The notes: a model not told the origin generated them from the letters alone. Numbered from the stretch's first letter, positions 10,456 through 23,790 are shown. The stretch is 64,000 nucleotides of DNA from Icerya purchasi (GCA_039619475.1 CM077115.1:414168557-414232556), one strand, 5' to 3'. Made by a program: numbers and translations.

Positions 10456-11613
10456 ATTAGACATCAGAAATGATTACACAAAATATTTAATAATAATAAT
10501 AGTAACAGTAATGGAAACCAAAGGCGTACCCAGTATGGGGCAAAGGGGCAATTCCCCCACCCCAACTCTTGGCTGAAATAAAATGCTAAAATTAGATCAA
10601 ATAACATATTTTTTATTTTAGTTGAACACATAAAATAATTATGTATCTAATCCTCTTTTTAAAAAAAATTGTGATATGGACAAAATTATATTATTTAATA
10701 AGATTTCATTGAATGAGATTAATAAATTATCATTTTTTCAAAAATTATTTATATATTAATAAAAATATTGATTTTCATTTTTATATATTGTCAGTATATT
10801 CTAAGATATTTAGTTAATTAATGCAACGGCATATTTTTATATTTAGTTTTTTTTCAATTTTTAATACCAAGTGTTTTCGTAATGTAAATTAATATATTTT
10901 TTGTATTGTACAATTTAAATAATTTATGGTCGTCCCATTGGGTCACATAATTAGTTTCTTCATAACAGAATCATATTCGCCAAGAGCATAAAGATGTATT
11001 AAGAAATTTCATTATAAATGGTAGAAAAATGTGTAAAGTATTTTCGAAATACCGACATACTTTTTGCTAAACTTAAACTATATGTCTGCAAAAATTCGAC
11101 TTTTTTTTTTAAATTGACATTAAAACTGAAGTTTACACACCTCTTTTCTTTTCATTGATTATATTATATCTAACAAACGGGAAGTGATAATTTTTTTGAC
11201 GGCAACTAACCGTCACTCCTTTTTTTTCGAGAAGAAATCTTGTATTTTAAAAATAACTAACCATTTTTTTTTTTTTTTTTTTTGTTCTCGTCTTTTTTGG
11301 CCAGATTATACGGCACATTTTGATATGCTACATTTTCTTTCATTGTTTTCTTATAAGCATTTTTTGTGTGCGTGTTTATTTTTTAATCCGGAAAACGACA
11401 AGTACCTTGAGATTAGACGTATAGAATCAGGCAAACATTAAGTGACATAAAAAATACATACATACATTGTTGTTTTCTTGAGATTATTTATCTGTTTAAA
11501 TTTAATTTCTTCGTGATTTTCATGTCAATATTCTTATTTGACCGTCAACTAAGTTTGGGCATACTTTAATCTTCATTATTTTATAATCCGGCATTTGTGT
11601 AGTAATCCTTGTA
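10456..11613. other. AT-rich intronic sequence before hAT remnant
   Basis: No coding signal. A short G/C-rich patch at 10505-10575 (GGCGTACCCAGTATGGGG, then CCCCCACCCC) resembles the end of hAT-like elements and might be a terminus of the remnant that follows. T-runs lie at about 11101-11111 and 11265-11283. Confidence 0.4.
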
Positions 11614-13076
11614 AAATGGAGCTTCGAAAATATAAGTCTGTTATCAAGAAATTTAAAAGCAATTAAAGCGGCCCATCTTCTTCATCAGCTGACGATCATC
11701 ATCATCCCTATCATTTTCTTCATTTTCTACGCTTCCTTTAGAACTTACACCAGGTCAACCATTTCCAGATAGCGATACTACATTTTCTTCAGATGCTCCT
11801 TCAAACTGGATATAGGAAAGTACGTGATTGAAAAACCACAGAATGGCAAATTAAAATTTGAAATTATACTAAACTGTTGAAAACCAAACCAGTCTCATAT
11901 AATTTTCGTAAAGATTCTCGACAGATGAATCGCCGTTTTATTCGTATTTAGTTAACACAGTATACGCCTTGGTTAGCCTTAAAAGGACCACGATGTCTTT
12001 ACTGTGTTTTATTTCCTCAAAAAATTAAACGAAGTTTACAAGGATCATTTATAGTAAAACCCCGCGATAATTATAAAAAATTCCACGAATGTGTTCAATA
12101 TTAAATAAAAAAAAGTGTTTGACATAAAAATGTTTCAAGGGATGCAATTAATTTTGTTAAAGTCATTGAAGGAAAGAAATTATCTATTGACACCCATATA
12201 TATATAAATGCACATGCAAGGCAAACAATAGAAGAGAATCGAAAAACAAATATATCGTCCATTTTTTCTGCGATTATTTTTTGTGGTACACGTGACATTC
12301 GTCTTTGTGGAAAATCGTTAGAAACTGGTAATTTTATAGATTTGATTAATTTCAGACCTGACGCTTGGGATTACCATAAAGGAATCATTTAAACAATTTT
12401 ACCAGAATGCTAAATACACATCGCCAAAAATTCAAAATGTCTTCACAAATATTTGTGAAAATATTTTCCGGTAAAAAAAAAAAAACACTGAAATCAAAGA
12501 ATCAGTTTATCGGTCGATTATATAATAGGTTGATGAAACAGCCGATATAACTCAGGTATGGAACAAATATTACTTGGTGCTTGATATTTTTGCTGTAAAT
12601 CACAAACGTAAAAATAAGAATTTTTACGCTTTGTTCAGCTAAATGATCAAGAGTGCAGAAAAAATTGCTCATTCGATTGTAACGAATTGTGAGGAATTTG
12701 GTTTGGATATGAATTCACTTATTCGGCAAGAAAAATTCGTTCAAAAAATGTTTACATCAAAGAATTTATAACCGATATGAAAGTAATAAATAGAACATAT
12801 GGAATTGTGAAAATCTCCTTTACGAAACTTTGACGATTACTTCAACAATATCTATTGAAAATATTGAGCAATTGACATTAACTGATTTACTTAAGTATGC
12901 ATTATTTTATCTTTCCATTAAAATAGTCATACAAGTTGCAATAACAGTTCCTGTTGCAACGTATACCATTTTAACGTACTTTTATTTGCACTACGAAGAG
13001 GATAAAAACGTAGCTGAGATCAACTACAGCTAAAGTCCGATTAAATGGTCTCGATTTAATGAGTCTATACACATAG
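11614..13076 (+). pseudogene. hAT transposase pseudogene (ZMYM1/DUF4371 type)
   Basis: A decayed transposase read across several frames on the plus strand. From an ATG at 11615 comes a short acidic, serine-rich lead. Around 11965-12010 YTPWLALKGPRCLYCVLF resembles the TTF-type zinc finger. Around 12290-12375 TRDIRLCGKS and NFIDLINFRPDAWDYH match the DUF4371 start. Around 12535-12565 VDETADIT matches the catalytic 'DETtDis' box. Around 12655-12735 KIAHSIVTNCEEFGLDMN matches the 'l..lgLd...l' segment. The C-terminal dimerisation region follows at about 12905-13075 with QVAITVPVAT and VRLNGLDLMSLYT. The order is that of an intact family member. Many stops and frameshifts make it inactive. It lies in the second receptor intron, same strand as the gene. 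Confidence 0.7.
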
Positions 13077-13413
13077 GAAAAGAATAGATAAACAGTTTCT
13101 GAACGAAATCGTAGACGTGTTTGCTTGAAAACCAAGGCGTCCACAATTTCATTTTAAATACATTTTAGCATTCGTAAATAATAATTTTTATTCTATATCT
13201 TCACATACCCTTAAATTACACGTTATATGATTAATTAACATTCAGTTATTATAAATTTATGATTTTATCGTCAATAAGTTCAAAAATTTAGTATGTATAA
13301 ATACTTCTATATATAGATTGGTAAATAAATTAATATTTATCTTTATATCCTAATAAGTGCGTAACCTTTATAGATACTGCCATTAAATACATCAGAGTAC
13401 ACAAAATTTACAT
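13077..13413. other. intronic non-coding sequence
   Basis: AT-rich; no motif recognised. Confidence 0.5.
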
Positions 13414-13905
13414 GTGCGTTTGTATGATTTTATAGTAGAACTTATAAAAAAATTGCCTATCCTTAGAAAAATTTTCGGTTACGCCTATGATGGAAATCCT
13501 AATAATAATAATAATGACAATTCCAACAATAATAGTGGTAATGCTAACAATAACAATGGTAGTAGTGCTGATGCTAATAGTAATAATAGCAGTAATGGTT
13601 CCGAACAAAACATTCGGTTTCCTCTGCCGCATCCTGGTTTTTATCGAATCCGTCTTAAAAGAAACCGTGATTCCAGTAAGAATTTAGGTAATCTCCACCT
13701 CCTGGCAATATCAAAGTTACTTCAATCTAAATCCAAGCACTGCCTGTGTTTCAAAGCGATAGGGAAACCCCCTTCTTCCCCTCCCGCTACGTCTTCCAAC
13801 ATTTTCCTTGACGAAAAAGTATTCTTCACAAATAATAATATCAAGGCGTATATTCCGAACTATGTCATTTTTAGATATGGCATTATTAGTGACGTATATT
13901 CGTGA
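13414..13905 (+). other. open reading frame over a triplet repeat, doubtful gene
   Basis: A 163-codon open frame contains an asparagine/serine/glycine-rich run at residues about 28-68, encoded by degenerate AAT/GGT/AGT triplets. The flanks (KKLPILRKIFGYAYDG before, FYRIRLKRNR after) match no family I know. Triplet repeats stay open in several frames, so the length alone is weak evidence. I regard it as a repeat-driven open frame within the intron rather than a gene. Confidence 0.3.
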
Positions 13906-14610
13906 TTTTCCTAAAACGAATATTGTGGTAGGAATTCTCTCTGCAGTCCCTATATCGACCGTTCGAAGAATCTACAGATTAAAGATAACCTAACAAAGTC
14001 AGTAGAAATCTGCTTCCAAAGTCCTTCACTTGCCGCTGAAGTATCTGTTTTTAAGCTCATTTTTAAGGTGTCAGATCCCCGCTTCAAGAGCTGTTTGGGC
14101 ATGTTGTTAACGACTAAATCGTATTAATTGGAAAACAAAATAATTAACATAAAAAAAGAAAAAGAAAAAACAGTTAATAAGCCCGAAACAAGGTCACTTT
14201 ATACATTAATTAAATTAATCATTACTCCTGTGAATAATATAATATATATGTATACATTTCGTCTTGGTCAATTGTCCGAACTATTTTAAGATTTTAAATA
14301 GGTTAGAACTCGATCACCTCTATTGCAAAGAAAGAATGCATCTACTATATTCATATATAACACAGTACATGGATTTTAATAAATGATCAACAACTACTAT
14401 CGAAATTTTCGAGTACTTAGATGAAACAGTAGATGTCATCAAAAAAAATTCACATACCTGAAAACACAATTACTTGAGAACTTGCGTCTTATGGAAAAAT
14501 TAAAATGAATTAATAAATCATTAATTTTTAAATGAAAAGTTGATTTGTTCTGTATCAATAGGCGAAATTTTAAATTACTAGTTAGCAAATTCGTTCAACT
14601 CAGCTATACG
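13906..14610. other. intronic non-coding sequence
   Basis: Nothing recognised in this AT-rich stretch. Confidence 0.5.
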
Positions 14611-17289
14611 TTTTTTTTTGTTTTTTTTTTTTTTTGTTTATATATTAAATAACATATGGAGAACCCACAAGGCAACCGCTCGTCTGTAGGTTCTCATCAC
14701 AGTTACAACGTTTATTTGTAATAAAGTTACAATCGATCATATACAATTAACCGCTTAACTAACAAATGTGTCACAAAACAAAGTAAAAACAAACGTAATA
14801 TAAATTTCCACTAAAAATAACAGCATAACGCATAATTCAAAATCTAAACAAAACAAGGCAAAACATAATAGCAATTCGTATAGAAACCCAATGCAAGAAA
14901 TATGTAAAATAAAAAATATATATATATAAATAACTGGGAAAAGATAAAAACAAAAAAAAAAACAAAAAAAAAACAAAAAATCACTTATCACATACCCCTT
15001 CCACCTCTTTTAGTTGCAATCATTGTAGTTGCTCAACAGCCAATTTTTAATTTCTAAGAGGCAATTTTTTTTATTCTTTATTTTTATAATATCCGTCGGA
15101 ATTTTCCCTAACAAGTCAATCAGTACAGCATCCTTTGTTTTATCAATATAATTATTTATACCTTTAGGCTTAATATATGTAATTTTTGACGAAGCTCTAG
15201 TTATCTTCACTATATTCCTAGTCTTAAGGTCGGGAGGGTTCAGCTTATAATCATATAAAATAAATAAATAATACCTTAGTTTAGCCGGTAATTCTTCCAT
15301 TTCCTTCCACCAATTAAGGTTACCCCTTCTTTGACATAAATCCTTTCTTACTATGAGTTTGAAGCTTTTTTTATGAATAGCATTTATTTTTTTATGTTCA
15401 GATTTCTTTGCTCCTCCCCATGCTTGTATAGCGTAAGATATCCTTGATGTTATCAGAGCATTATAGTATTGTTTTAGAATTTTTGGCGGTAACAATGGCC
15501 TAAGTCTATAAATCGCCGGTAAGGATTGCCTGATCTTTTTAATTAGTTCCAATATATGCTGTTTCCAACTTACCGTATTATCAATCGTTACCCCTAAGTA
15601 TTTGATTTTTTGCACATTTTGTAACATCATACAATAATTAGAGTTATTCGCATGACTACAATTGTGACATTTGATTAGAACTTTTGGAATGAAAGTCCTG
15701 TAACGGCTCGGTGTTCTTATATACATCATTTTGGATTTATCCGTATTAATCGAAAAGCCTCGACTATGCGCCCAAATTACAAAAGAGTTTAAATCTTTTT
15801 GCAGTAAGTCCTCCGCTTTTTGTATATCAGAATTTTCCATCACCAACGCAATATCATCAACGAAAGCAAATACTTTCGCGTATTTTATATATCTATAGAG
15901 TGAATTTGTATATATCAGAAATAATAAAGGTGCCAGTATTGTTCCTTGTCCTACGCCCGCGGTTAAATCCCCCTCGGTACTGAAACTATCATTTATTTTT
16001 ACCCTTAACTACAGATTTTTTAAATAGTCCGCAAACCACTTGTTTTGATTGTTAGCAATGCCGATGTTCCGCAGTTCACTTATTAATTTATCATGGCTGA
16101 CAGTATCAAAAGCTTTATTTAGATCGATGAAAATCACTAGAAATTGATTACCTTTGGCTAGACCTTCGTATATATTGTTAAAGAAAATTTTTAGCAACTC
16201 TGCTGTCGATTTCTTTTTCCTGAAGTCAAATTGCAGTGGGTATAGAATTTCATTTCTCTCTAGGTAATCTCTTAAATGGTTGGCAATATAGGGTTCCACT
16301 ATTTTAGCAATTACCGAGATGATAGTAATTGGCCTATAGTTAGAGCAATCTGTACAGTTCCCTTTTTTGTATATTGGCCGCACTATGCCTACTTTAAGCA
16401 AGTCTGGCACTTTCCCTCTTTTAACTGATTGATTTATTAAATTAACTAATAAAGGTCCTATCGATCCAATATGCCTTTTAATATCTACAATCCTAATCCC
16501 ATCGTATCCCGGTGCTTTATTGTTTTTTATTTTATTTACTACTTCTCTAATCTCGTTTTCACTCATTTTCGGAATAAAAAAGGTCACCTTGTTTAAATAG
16601 TTAGCTTGTATCTCATTTGTTATTAAATTACATTTATGACAGCATGTAACAGGATTCGATATATATTGGATTAAGAATTTATCTGGAATGTCTTTCGACT
16701 TACCAAAATGTTTATTAATGATGTCATCTATTGTACTACTATTACAACCTTTAATAATAGCATTTATTACTCTCCATGTTTTCTTAGTGTTTGTAGCGTC
16801 ATGTAGAATAAGTGACTTATAATACTTCCCTTTCGCCTCTCTAATTTCTTTTTTAACATAATTCCTGTATTTAACATATCTAGTTCTATATTTATGATTA
16901 GATCTTTGATTCTTCCACTTTTTATAATACCTATCTCTTTCCTTAATTCTTTTTAATATCTCCATAATCATCCATTTTGTTATTGGCAACTCCCGTGTTT
17001 TATTTCTCTCAATAAATATAGACAACGAATCCCTATAAAATTCCGTCAATTTTTTATATATTAAGTCGTATATCTCGTCAGGATCATCTAGAATTGCGTA
17101 ATCTTTCCATCTAAAATTGCTTATTTTATTGTATAAAAGTTTCTCGTTAATTTTCATGTTAGTATTTCTGTTACCAGAATCCCAAGAGCTATACTGAGTT
17201 TCAAAAGCACAGCATATAATATAATGGTCAGATAATGCTGAATTAACCACACCCCCAAGTATATAATTGCATTTTAATCTAATGAAGTG
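14611..17289 (-). mobile_element. 5'-truncated CR1/Daphne-like LINE
   Basis: A minus-strand non-LTR retrotransposon. Its 3' end is marked by a T-run at about 14611-14637, which is the poly(A) tail of the minus strand. The 3' UTR (about 14638-15009) holds a stem of GAGAACC and GGTTCTC at 14659-14695. The reading frame is open on the minus strand from 17289 downward and is preceded by a stop, so the copy starts inside the endonuclease domain and is 5'-truncated, as is usual for LINEs. It lies in the second receptor intron, antisense to the gene. Confidence 0.75.
15010..17289 (-). pseudogene. LINE ORF2, endonuclease end plus RT, one stop codon
   Basis: The frame is continuous for about 760 codons except for one in-frame TAG at 16009-16011. 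It starts in the end of an apurinic-type endonuclease (VVNSALSDHY, where SDH is the catalytic end motif). The RT domain follows: KAPGYDGIR, then SNYRPITIISVIAKIVE, then IFIDLNKAFDTVSHDKL. After the stop come AGVGQGTILAPLLF and the catalytic FVDDIALV at about 15850. The thumb has KYLGVTIDNTVSWKQHI, and the C-terminus is basic with no RNase H. The stop falls between the AFD and GxxQG boxes, just where the family has a short variable linker. The near-intact frame shows a young insertion. Clade is a judgement from motif style: CR1-group rather than RTE or Jockey. Confidence 0.75.
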
Positions 17290-17439
17290 TTAAGGTTAAG
17301 GGTACGCTTATTATAATAAAGATCAGATTCGTGCTCAGTACGCACCGGTATCTGTCTTGTAATGTTCCGTATGTATATATGCACGTATGTTTTTATCTGT
17401 TTGTATGCATATTAATGAATGCGCATGTATACAAATTAC

Positions 17440-18900
17440 TAATGGGCTACATAGTAACAAACTGGTTATAAACGAAAATAAGACAAAATTTGTTATGCAC
17501 AAAGTTACCAAGCACAAAACTTATGGGAGAATTTTAAGATTCGATGCGATAAAAAAGTGTTAAATAGAAAGGATAGAGTGAAATATCTCGAATTGATGTT
17601 AGACAGCAAATTAACCTGGAATTCGAATGCTTTGGAAACTGAAAAAAATTAAGAAGAATGCATCATATATCTATTTTATCATTTTAATAGGCACTTCTCA
17701 CCTACACATTTTCACTGGTTATATTTGACATTATACCAGCCTATTTTAGAATATACGGCGGTCATGCAATTGGGTCGACAAAGAATCATCTTAATCCTTT
17801 AGAAGTACTGCAAGGATCAATTTTTGGTCTAATTGGTAAGAAGAGAATTGCTAATCCTTTAACAACCCTAAAAGAACTTTATAAAGTACAAATTTTGTCT
17901 CACACACTAAAAAACAAATCTAGCAATAAGTTCAATATAAGTTTTTCACATCGCATTACCAGATCGGCTCAAAGTGACTACTCACGTGGGGCACGCTTTA
18001 ATAAATATTACACCCGAAATCAAGCCATAAACAGAAGTGCAATTTTGTACAACTCTTTACCATATAGTTTGAAAGTACATTTATTAAATTACAAAAAACA
18101 CCGTAAATACCCGATCATGTGTATTAAAAAATTATATTATAATTACCTTCTTAATAGACAGTTAAATAATTAATTTCATAAGCCGTTAATTCTTTTATAT
18201 ATCTTTTAGTACTGAGTGTGGATGAGTGCAAAAACATATTGAGGTCCATGCGAATGTAAGACTGTATGTATAAGTAAATGAGATAATCTGGTACAGTTTA
18301 ACCTTTACTGTTATTATAATGCTTATTGATTATTACCAAAAACTTTCTGTTAAAATATTTCTGCAGTTATTATTGGTATTAATGTATTCATTGTTACTGA
18401 TATTGTTATTGTTAGTATTACTGTTACAACTAGGCTGTTACACTTGTGGTGAACGCGAGGAGTATGAATGTGTAATTGGAATACATCTAATCTTAACAAC
18501 AACTACAAAAAATTTCAAAAATGGTTTAAAGAGAGAGGAAAAAAGAACGAGAAGGTAAGACTAGAAGGATGAGAAAAAATTTTTGATCATCGTACCAGGA
18601 TGGTACATGTAAATATCCAATTGTGTAATTAAATAACTAAATACTATCATTAATGCATTTATATTTACATGTAATAGTTAAGAGTAGTTTCGTAAGATAA
18701 GCTAGATGTCGTTTTATTTTTATTTTATTCTTATCTGGGAGGCTTTAATTTGTTTTAATTTATTTTTTCAATATACTGTTCTGTAACACGCTATTTTATG
18801 CTATTTTATAAAACCACTGTTCCACGCAACACTGCGTATTTGTGGTTGTTTTCTGTATTATATTGTATTGCATTATAAATAAATAAATAAATAAAATTAT
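17440..18900 (+). pseudogene. LINE 3'-end fragment, plus strand
   Basis: Broken reverse transcriptase end. At about 17460 it reads SNKLVINENKTKFVM. At about 17580 it reads VKYLELMLDSKLTWNS, the thumb 'KYLGlmlDskLtWn' motif. At 17895-18175 an open stretch reads HRITRSAQSDYSRGARFN and ends SAILYNSLPYSLKVHLLN, the 'h.y.TR......... rs......yN.LP..lk' ending of CR1/Daphne-like elements. Frameshifts and stops separate these. The downstream UTR runs to an (AAAT)n tail at 18880-18896. It is a different subfamily from the minus-strand LINE beside it. Confidence 0.6.
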
Positions 18901-20149
18901 GTATTACGTTGCGTGTGCCTTTGTAAGCGCGTGCGTATTGTGTACATTGTTCTTGGTATGTTTAAAGTACGCCTGTATATATACTAGTTATCTTGTTTTG
19001 TATATGTGTTTTACATACACTGACTTAATGTGTACATTGTAGTTGGATTCACGCTCTATACCATGTTTTTAAATTAGATAAAATAAATAAATAAATAATA
19101 ATTGCCGCGAATAATGTTACGTTTTACAATTAATGATTAACGAATGACGAATAATTCTGTTATTCCGATTATTATTTGAATTAAATATTATTTAGGTAAT
19201 GCTCAAAACCAACCGCAGTGACGAACCTAGTGCGAACATGAGGCTCGCAGGCCGCAGGTTGAACATTACTATTTTAGGTACTGCTCAAAGAAAATTAAAA
19301 TTTCCTTGTAGTGAAAAGTCATTTAAATAAAGGGAAAAATTAAAAGTTTTACTTCAATATTTATAAAGACATACTGGCAAATTTAAAAAATTTACGACAT
19401 AAATTTCGGCACTATGTTAACGAAAGGTGGTTATCTCTTCTTTTAATTTTACAATTTTTTCGTTTCGTTTAACGATAATCTCGCTGCAGTACATCCTCCA
19501 AATATGTTTAAAATTTATCTTTATATTGCACGCACGTCAAATTAAAACGCTATTTAGCACGGTATCCCATTATTTAACATCAACACAAGCTACTAGTCGT
19601 ATGTCTAAATATAAATTGTCTTTATTTTTCCCGTTTTCCCGCTCCTGGAAGCACCTATTCAGAAAACCAAACAATCTTTAATCTAACTTGTCTGCTGTCG
19701 GAATGGTTGTTGTCTAACGTAACTTTAGATATGCGCGCATAGAACCGGAAAAAATCACTATAGAAGGAGACCTTATTATTTTTTGACAGAATAGGGCGGA
19801 ACATACGACAATTTATGAATAAGAGCATTTTAAACAAAAATGAAAAGTTAACTGTAGCTTTTGTCGCTTCTAGAAGGCGACGTTTAAAATATGCCTAACA
19901 GCGCGGGACTGGATTAACTACTTTTGTCACTTGTGCGGTACTATATAGTGCAACGAATAGATGAAAAATGAAAACAATACATACGTTGCAGCTTGTAGCT
20001 TCGTGTTTCGTTACGTTTGACAGTTTTTAAGAGCGCATTTACTAAAAGCACAATAAATCATTTGTAAAATTCGCTTGCTACAATAAAAACACCATTTTCT
20101 TCTACTACGATAGTGAACATTTTTTCTTTTTTTTTTTTTATTTCGGGAG
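18901..20149. other. intronic sequence with a small foldback
   Basis: Mostly unremarkable. A short imperfect inverted repeat lies at about 19194-19270, GTAATGCTCAA against TTGAACATTAC, enclosing a G/C-rich loop with GGCCGCAGGTTG. This looks like two hAT-type ends without an interior. An (AAAT)n run lies at 19083-19098. Confidence 0.45.
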
Positions 20150-22276
20150 AGGCTCGTCAACTACGGAATTCAAAACGAGTAAAATTTTGACATATTCTAA
20201 AAGATTCCTCTGACGTTAACATTCGTGGTTTTTATTTAATTAGTTCTAATCACATTGACAGATATGGTGGCTTAGCTTTTTTGATCAGAAATAGGATATC
20301 ATCTATCCGATCTAATTCGATTAATCCATATTGTGTTCGCATCTCAATAATCAACAATTCCTCAAAATCATTTAAGCTTCAAGAACGGTTTGTCTTCCCC
20401 AAGGTTCCTCCCTCAGTCCTACTCTATTCAACATATACACTAACAGTGTGGCTTCTCTTCCTCTAAATTCTTCTTCTTCATTCTTTGCTGATGACATCCT
20501 ACTCTTTGCCTCATCACATGGTATTACATCAGCCAGTGAATCACTTAATTTATCTCTTACTGCGCTAAAACATTCTCTTTTTCCAATTAATCTTTCTATT
20601 TCCCCAACTAAATCTTGTTACATCGCATTCACTTTACGACCTGACTTCTTTTCCGCGTTAATTATTTTTGCTGCCTTGTCGCATTTTCCTTGACAGCCGG
20701 TTATCCTTCTTCGAACACATTAAATATCTTTCCTCTTCTACAATCAAAAGGCTAAACTTGCTCAAGGCCCTATCTCCAACCAAATGAGGTGGTGATCCTC
20801 ATATCATTATTTCTCTATATAAATCCATCATCCATTCCAAACTTGATTACTGTTAATTTCTCCATGATTGTGCCTTCAAATCTCAACTCCTTAAATTAAA
20901 TGTAATCCGAAATTCTTGCCTTCGTCTATGTCTCGGTGCTCTTAAATCCTCTACAATTTCAGCAGTTCTTGCTGATATGCTATGCTTATTTATTTTCAGA
21001 TCCCCTATTTGAGTTATCGTGTTTTTGCTAAACCCACTCACATTCTTTCTTCTATTCCTACCATCCCATTTCTAAGAACTGGAGTTTCACACCTAGGAAA
21101 ACTGCTATTTTAATCCCGCATCTCTCTTCGGCTTGGTTCGTTTTGCTCTTACACAATTTACTTTGACAATCTCCCCTATTTCTCTTTTAATTTCACCGGT
21201 AACTCTGCCATCCTCTTAAAATATTTACTATACACCTACACGCTCTCAAAATTTCTTTCACAGGTCCTAATTAGACCGGAATTCCACAGTGCTATCAATT
21301 CTCAATTTCCATCTTATGTAACCGTATTTACAGATTGTTCGAAGAGATCGGGTGGTGTCGTTGCCTCTTTTATCCTCCGAGATTCTGGCCTTTTTAAATC
21401 TTTTCGTCTGCCTCCTTTCTGTTCTGCATTCATAAACGTATTAATGACTACCCTACGTTATATTATTTTCATTTCCGTAAATCACCTATCTTCTAAATTC
21501 TTAATTATATCAGACTTCATGACCGCCCTTCAGGTCATCTGTTCTCCCCTACCAGATCATTGCTCCTTATACGCTCACTTATCCCGTTCTTTCTTCCCTC
21601 CATTTCATTCAAATTAGTTTGCTGTGGGCTTCTAGCCATTCACACAATTTTGGTAATGAAGCAGCTGATTCTTTGGAATCCGGATTGCTGCTTTTTTTCG
21701 CTTCCTTTTTTAAGAAAAACTACATCCTCTAATCTCCTTCCGCTTTGTAATAGTTTTCATCTCAGATTATGGTATCGGATATGTACGTTTCGTATTCTTC
21801 TAACAACTGTTCTTTTTATCTGCCTCTTCAACCTGATCTTCCTGCCAATCCGTGGTTCTGTCAATTTCCTACATTTCGTCATTCTGTTGTTATCTCCGTC
21901 TGTGCTCTTAAGGCTCACTCTTTTATCTTGCTCCCGTTTTCGTTTTTCGTTGTTTCCCTCCCCATATTGTCCTCTCCACTCAACTCTTTCTATTGAGCTT
22001 TTTTTTTTTTTTGAAAAATATGTATTTATAATTTTTTACATACAAAAATTTTCGTCAAGCTAAAACGCTTGTCGACGACTGTTTTGTATTCCTGTTTGCT
22101 GTGACTTGGTCTTTCTATTCCATCTTGCGCCTTTTATATCCCGTCTTTTTCTTCTCCACACATCGTTCCCACTATTTGTTGACCGCATAAAGGTTCAATT
22201 GGCTTCTTCCACCTGTCTAATTCTTTCTGCGTAACGGTGCTTCGTCGATGAGTCAAAAAAAAAATAAATAAATAAA
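20150..22276 (+). pseudogene. family A (I/Nimb-like) LINE remnant, plus strand
   Basis: A degraded RNase H-bearing LINE. At 20230-20350 it has an endonuclease piece: FYLISSNHIDRYGGLAFLI. A deletion then joins the RT: near 20400 LPQGSSLSPTLFN-like sequence (frame-shifted), near 20480 SFFADDILLFASSHG with the catalytic FADD. The RNase H domain starts near 21325 with VTVFTDCSKRSGGVVASFI. Its last box is near 21635-21680, SHNFGNEAADSLE. The C-terminal remainder runs to an A-rich (AAAT)n tail at about 22250-22276. Many stops. The same family on the minus strand (23791-31480) aligns with it throughout. Confidence 0.65.
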
Positions 22277-22760
22277 ATTACACAGATCTTCTGTATAAAA
22301 ATCAACTCTTTAGCTACTATAAAACTAGCTGTAAACTGTTTTTCTTATTTTTTATCTTGCAACTTCATAACATAGATATATATATATATATATATATAGT
22401 TTTTCTAATATTTAATAAAACGCTATTACACTATATCTCTCTTGCCAGCAGATAGACACAGCACACGAAACGCATTTACCATCGATTATGGAGTATGTGG
22501 CTGCGGAAAATGTCGGTTTTTATGCATTTTGTGAATAATTAAATTTTCTATTTTCATAGTTCTGTTTACAGTAATTTACAACTAATTACACAGAGTTGTT
22601 TCATTAACTGTTTATTACACCTCCGTAATTTTTTAACGAAACATAGTGAAACAAAAATCGTAGTATTAGAACAGTGCCTCTTAAAAATTTCATAAAGTAT
22701 CATTTTCCTGCTTTTACTACATATAAAATATTGCTACTTTTTTTTTTTTTTTCGTTTCAG
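22277..22760. other. intronic sequence before TM7 exon
   Basis: A segment at about 22293-22375 (CTTTAGCTACTATAAAACTAG and the next 50 bp) resembles parts of the dispersed repeats at 52690 and 57795. A (TA)n tract follows at 22375-22398. The end is a T-rich acceptor before the exon at 22761. Confidence 0.5.
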
Positions 22761-22873
22761 GAGTTTTATAAACATTAACCAAACGGATTCTGCGGCAGTT
22801 TGGTCAAATTTAACTCATTGGTTGTGTTACGCAAACAGCGCGATAAATCCAATTATTTATAATTTTATGAGCG
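22761..22873 (+). CDS. ATR: allatotropin/orexin-type receptor, exon with TM7
   Basis: Enters in phase 2 and leaves in phase 1 before GTAAGT at 22874. It encodes SFININQTDSAAVWSNL (extracellular loop 3) and TM7 with THWLCYANSAINPIIYNFMS. NSAINPIIY is the NPxxY motif of class A receptors. The HWLxYANSAxNPIIYNFxS form is characteristic of orexin/allatotropin receptors. An NQT sequon lies in the loop (glycosylation is possible). The Gly codon completed by the next exon starts helix 8. Confidence 0.9.
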
Positions 22874-23790
22874 GTAAGTCGATATAACCTCTTAGATTAA
22901 TAATAATAATAACAAAAATATTCGGTTTCGCAAAATAAAATTAAAAATTAAATTTTTCCACGTGTTAAAAAAAACTTGTTGAAAACCATACGAAGGAATT
23001 TAGGAAGGTTGGGCCAGCGTGTAAATAATTCACGTGTCAAACTAAGACATACATAGAATTAACGTACCATCTAACGTTAAAAATGTATTTCATAAAACGT
23101 TGCATTACGTAATTTTACATTTTTTTATATTCCAATAAACAAAACATTAAATCTGCAGTTAAAGATTATGCAGGTTAAAGGTTCTCTACCCTCGCTCGCG
23201 ACGACAAATAAAAAAAAAAATCTTTCACACTGAAAAAGTCGATAGAGTAATATATCTATAGATTTATTAAATACTAGTTGTTACTCAGGGCATTGCTCGT
23301 TTTAATACCCGTTTAAATCTGTACTTGGAAATTCATAAAAAATGTTTTGTTTCATCTCGAATTATATTTATGTAAAGATTCTTTCTCTCTCTTTTGGGGG
23401 AAACATAAAAAATGGTCTTCATGTTCCATGTTAAACTGAAAAGATTATCGACCTAACTATCGTGATCTAATAAAAAGTTTCGCTCAACTAAACAGTACAC
23501 ACATAGCCATCATTTTGAAGGGGCTGAGTTATTCACACGGGGTGATCTCTCATAATTAGACATTTAAGAGAACATCTTCCTCACTCGTATCTTTCAACCT
23601 CTCCATCTCGAACATTATATTAAAGTTAATTTTTTACCACAATAGCAAAATATAGTGTAGCTGAGTAAAGACTTTAATCCGCAATCAACGTGAAGACGCC
23701 GAAAATACACAATCTGCCATAATTGATCTATTAGATCTAGTGCATTTAAGCACATGTGCAAGAATTCAAAAATAATTACTAACAGCAATT
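22874..23790. other. intronic sequence with a dispersed-repeat edge
   Basis: No gene. At about 23262-23320 the text TTATTAAATACTAGTTGTT and the following bases resemble the start of a short element that is frequent in insect genomes ('tatactagctgtt.cccg'). The identity is from memory of its style only. Confidence 0.4.

Noticed and set aside
18319..18558. Leu-rich 79-codon open frame resembling a membrane segment
   Set aside because: It is a T-rich triplet repeat reading within the 3' region of a LINE fragment.
22375..22398. TA dinucleotide runs as possible regulatory sites
   Set aside because: Several similar microsatellites (3797, 5860, 8178, 27579, 33262, 51674) occur; nothing suggests function.
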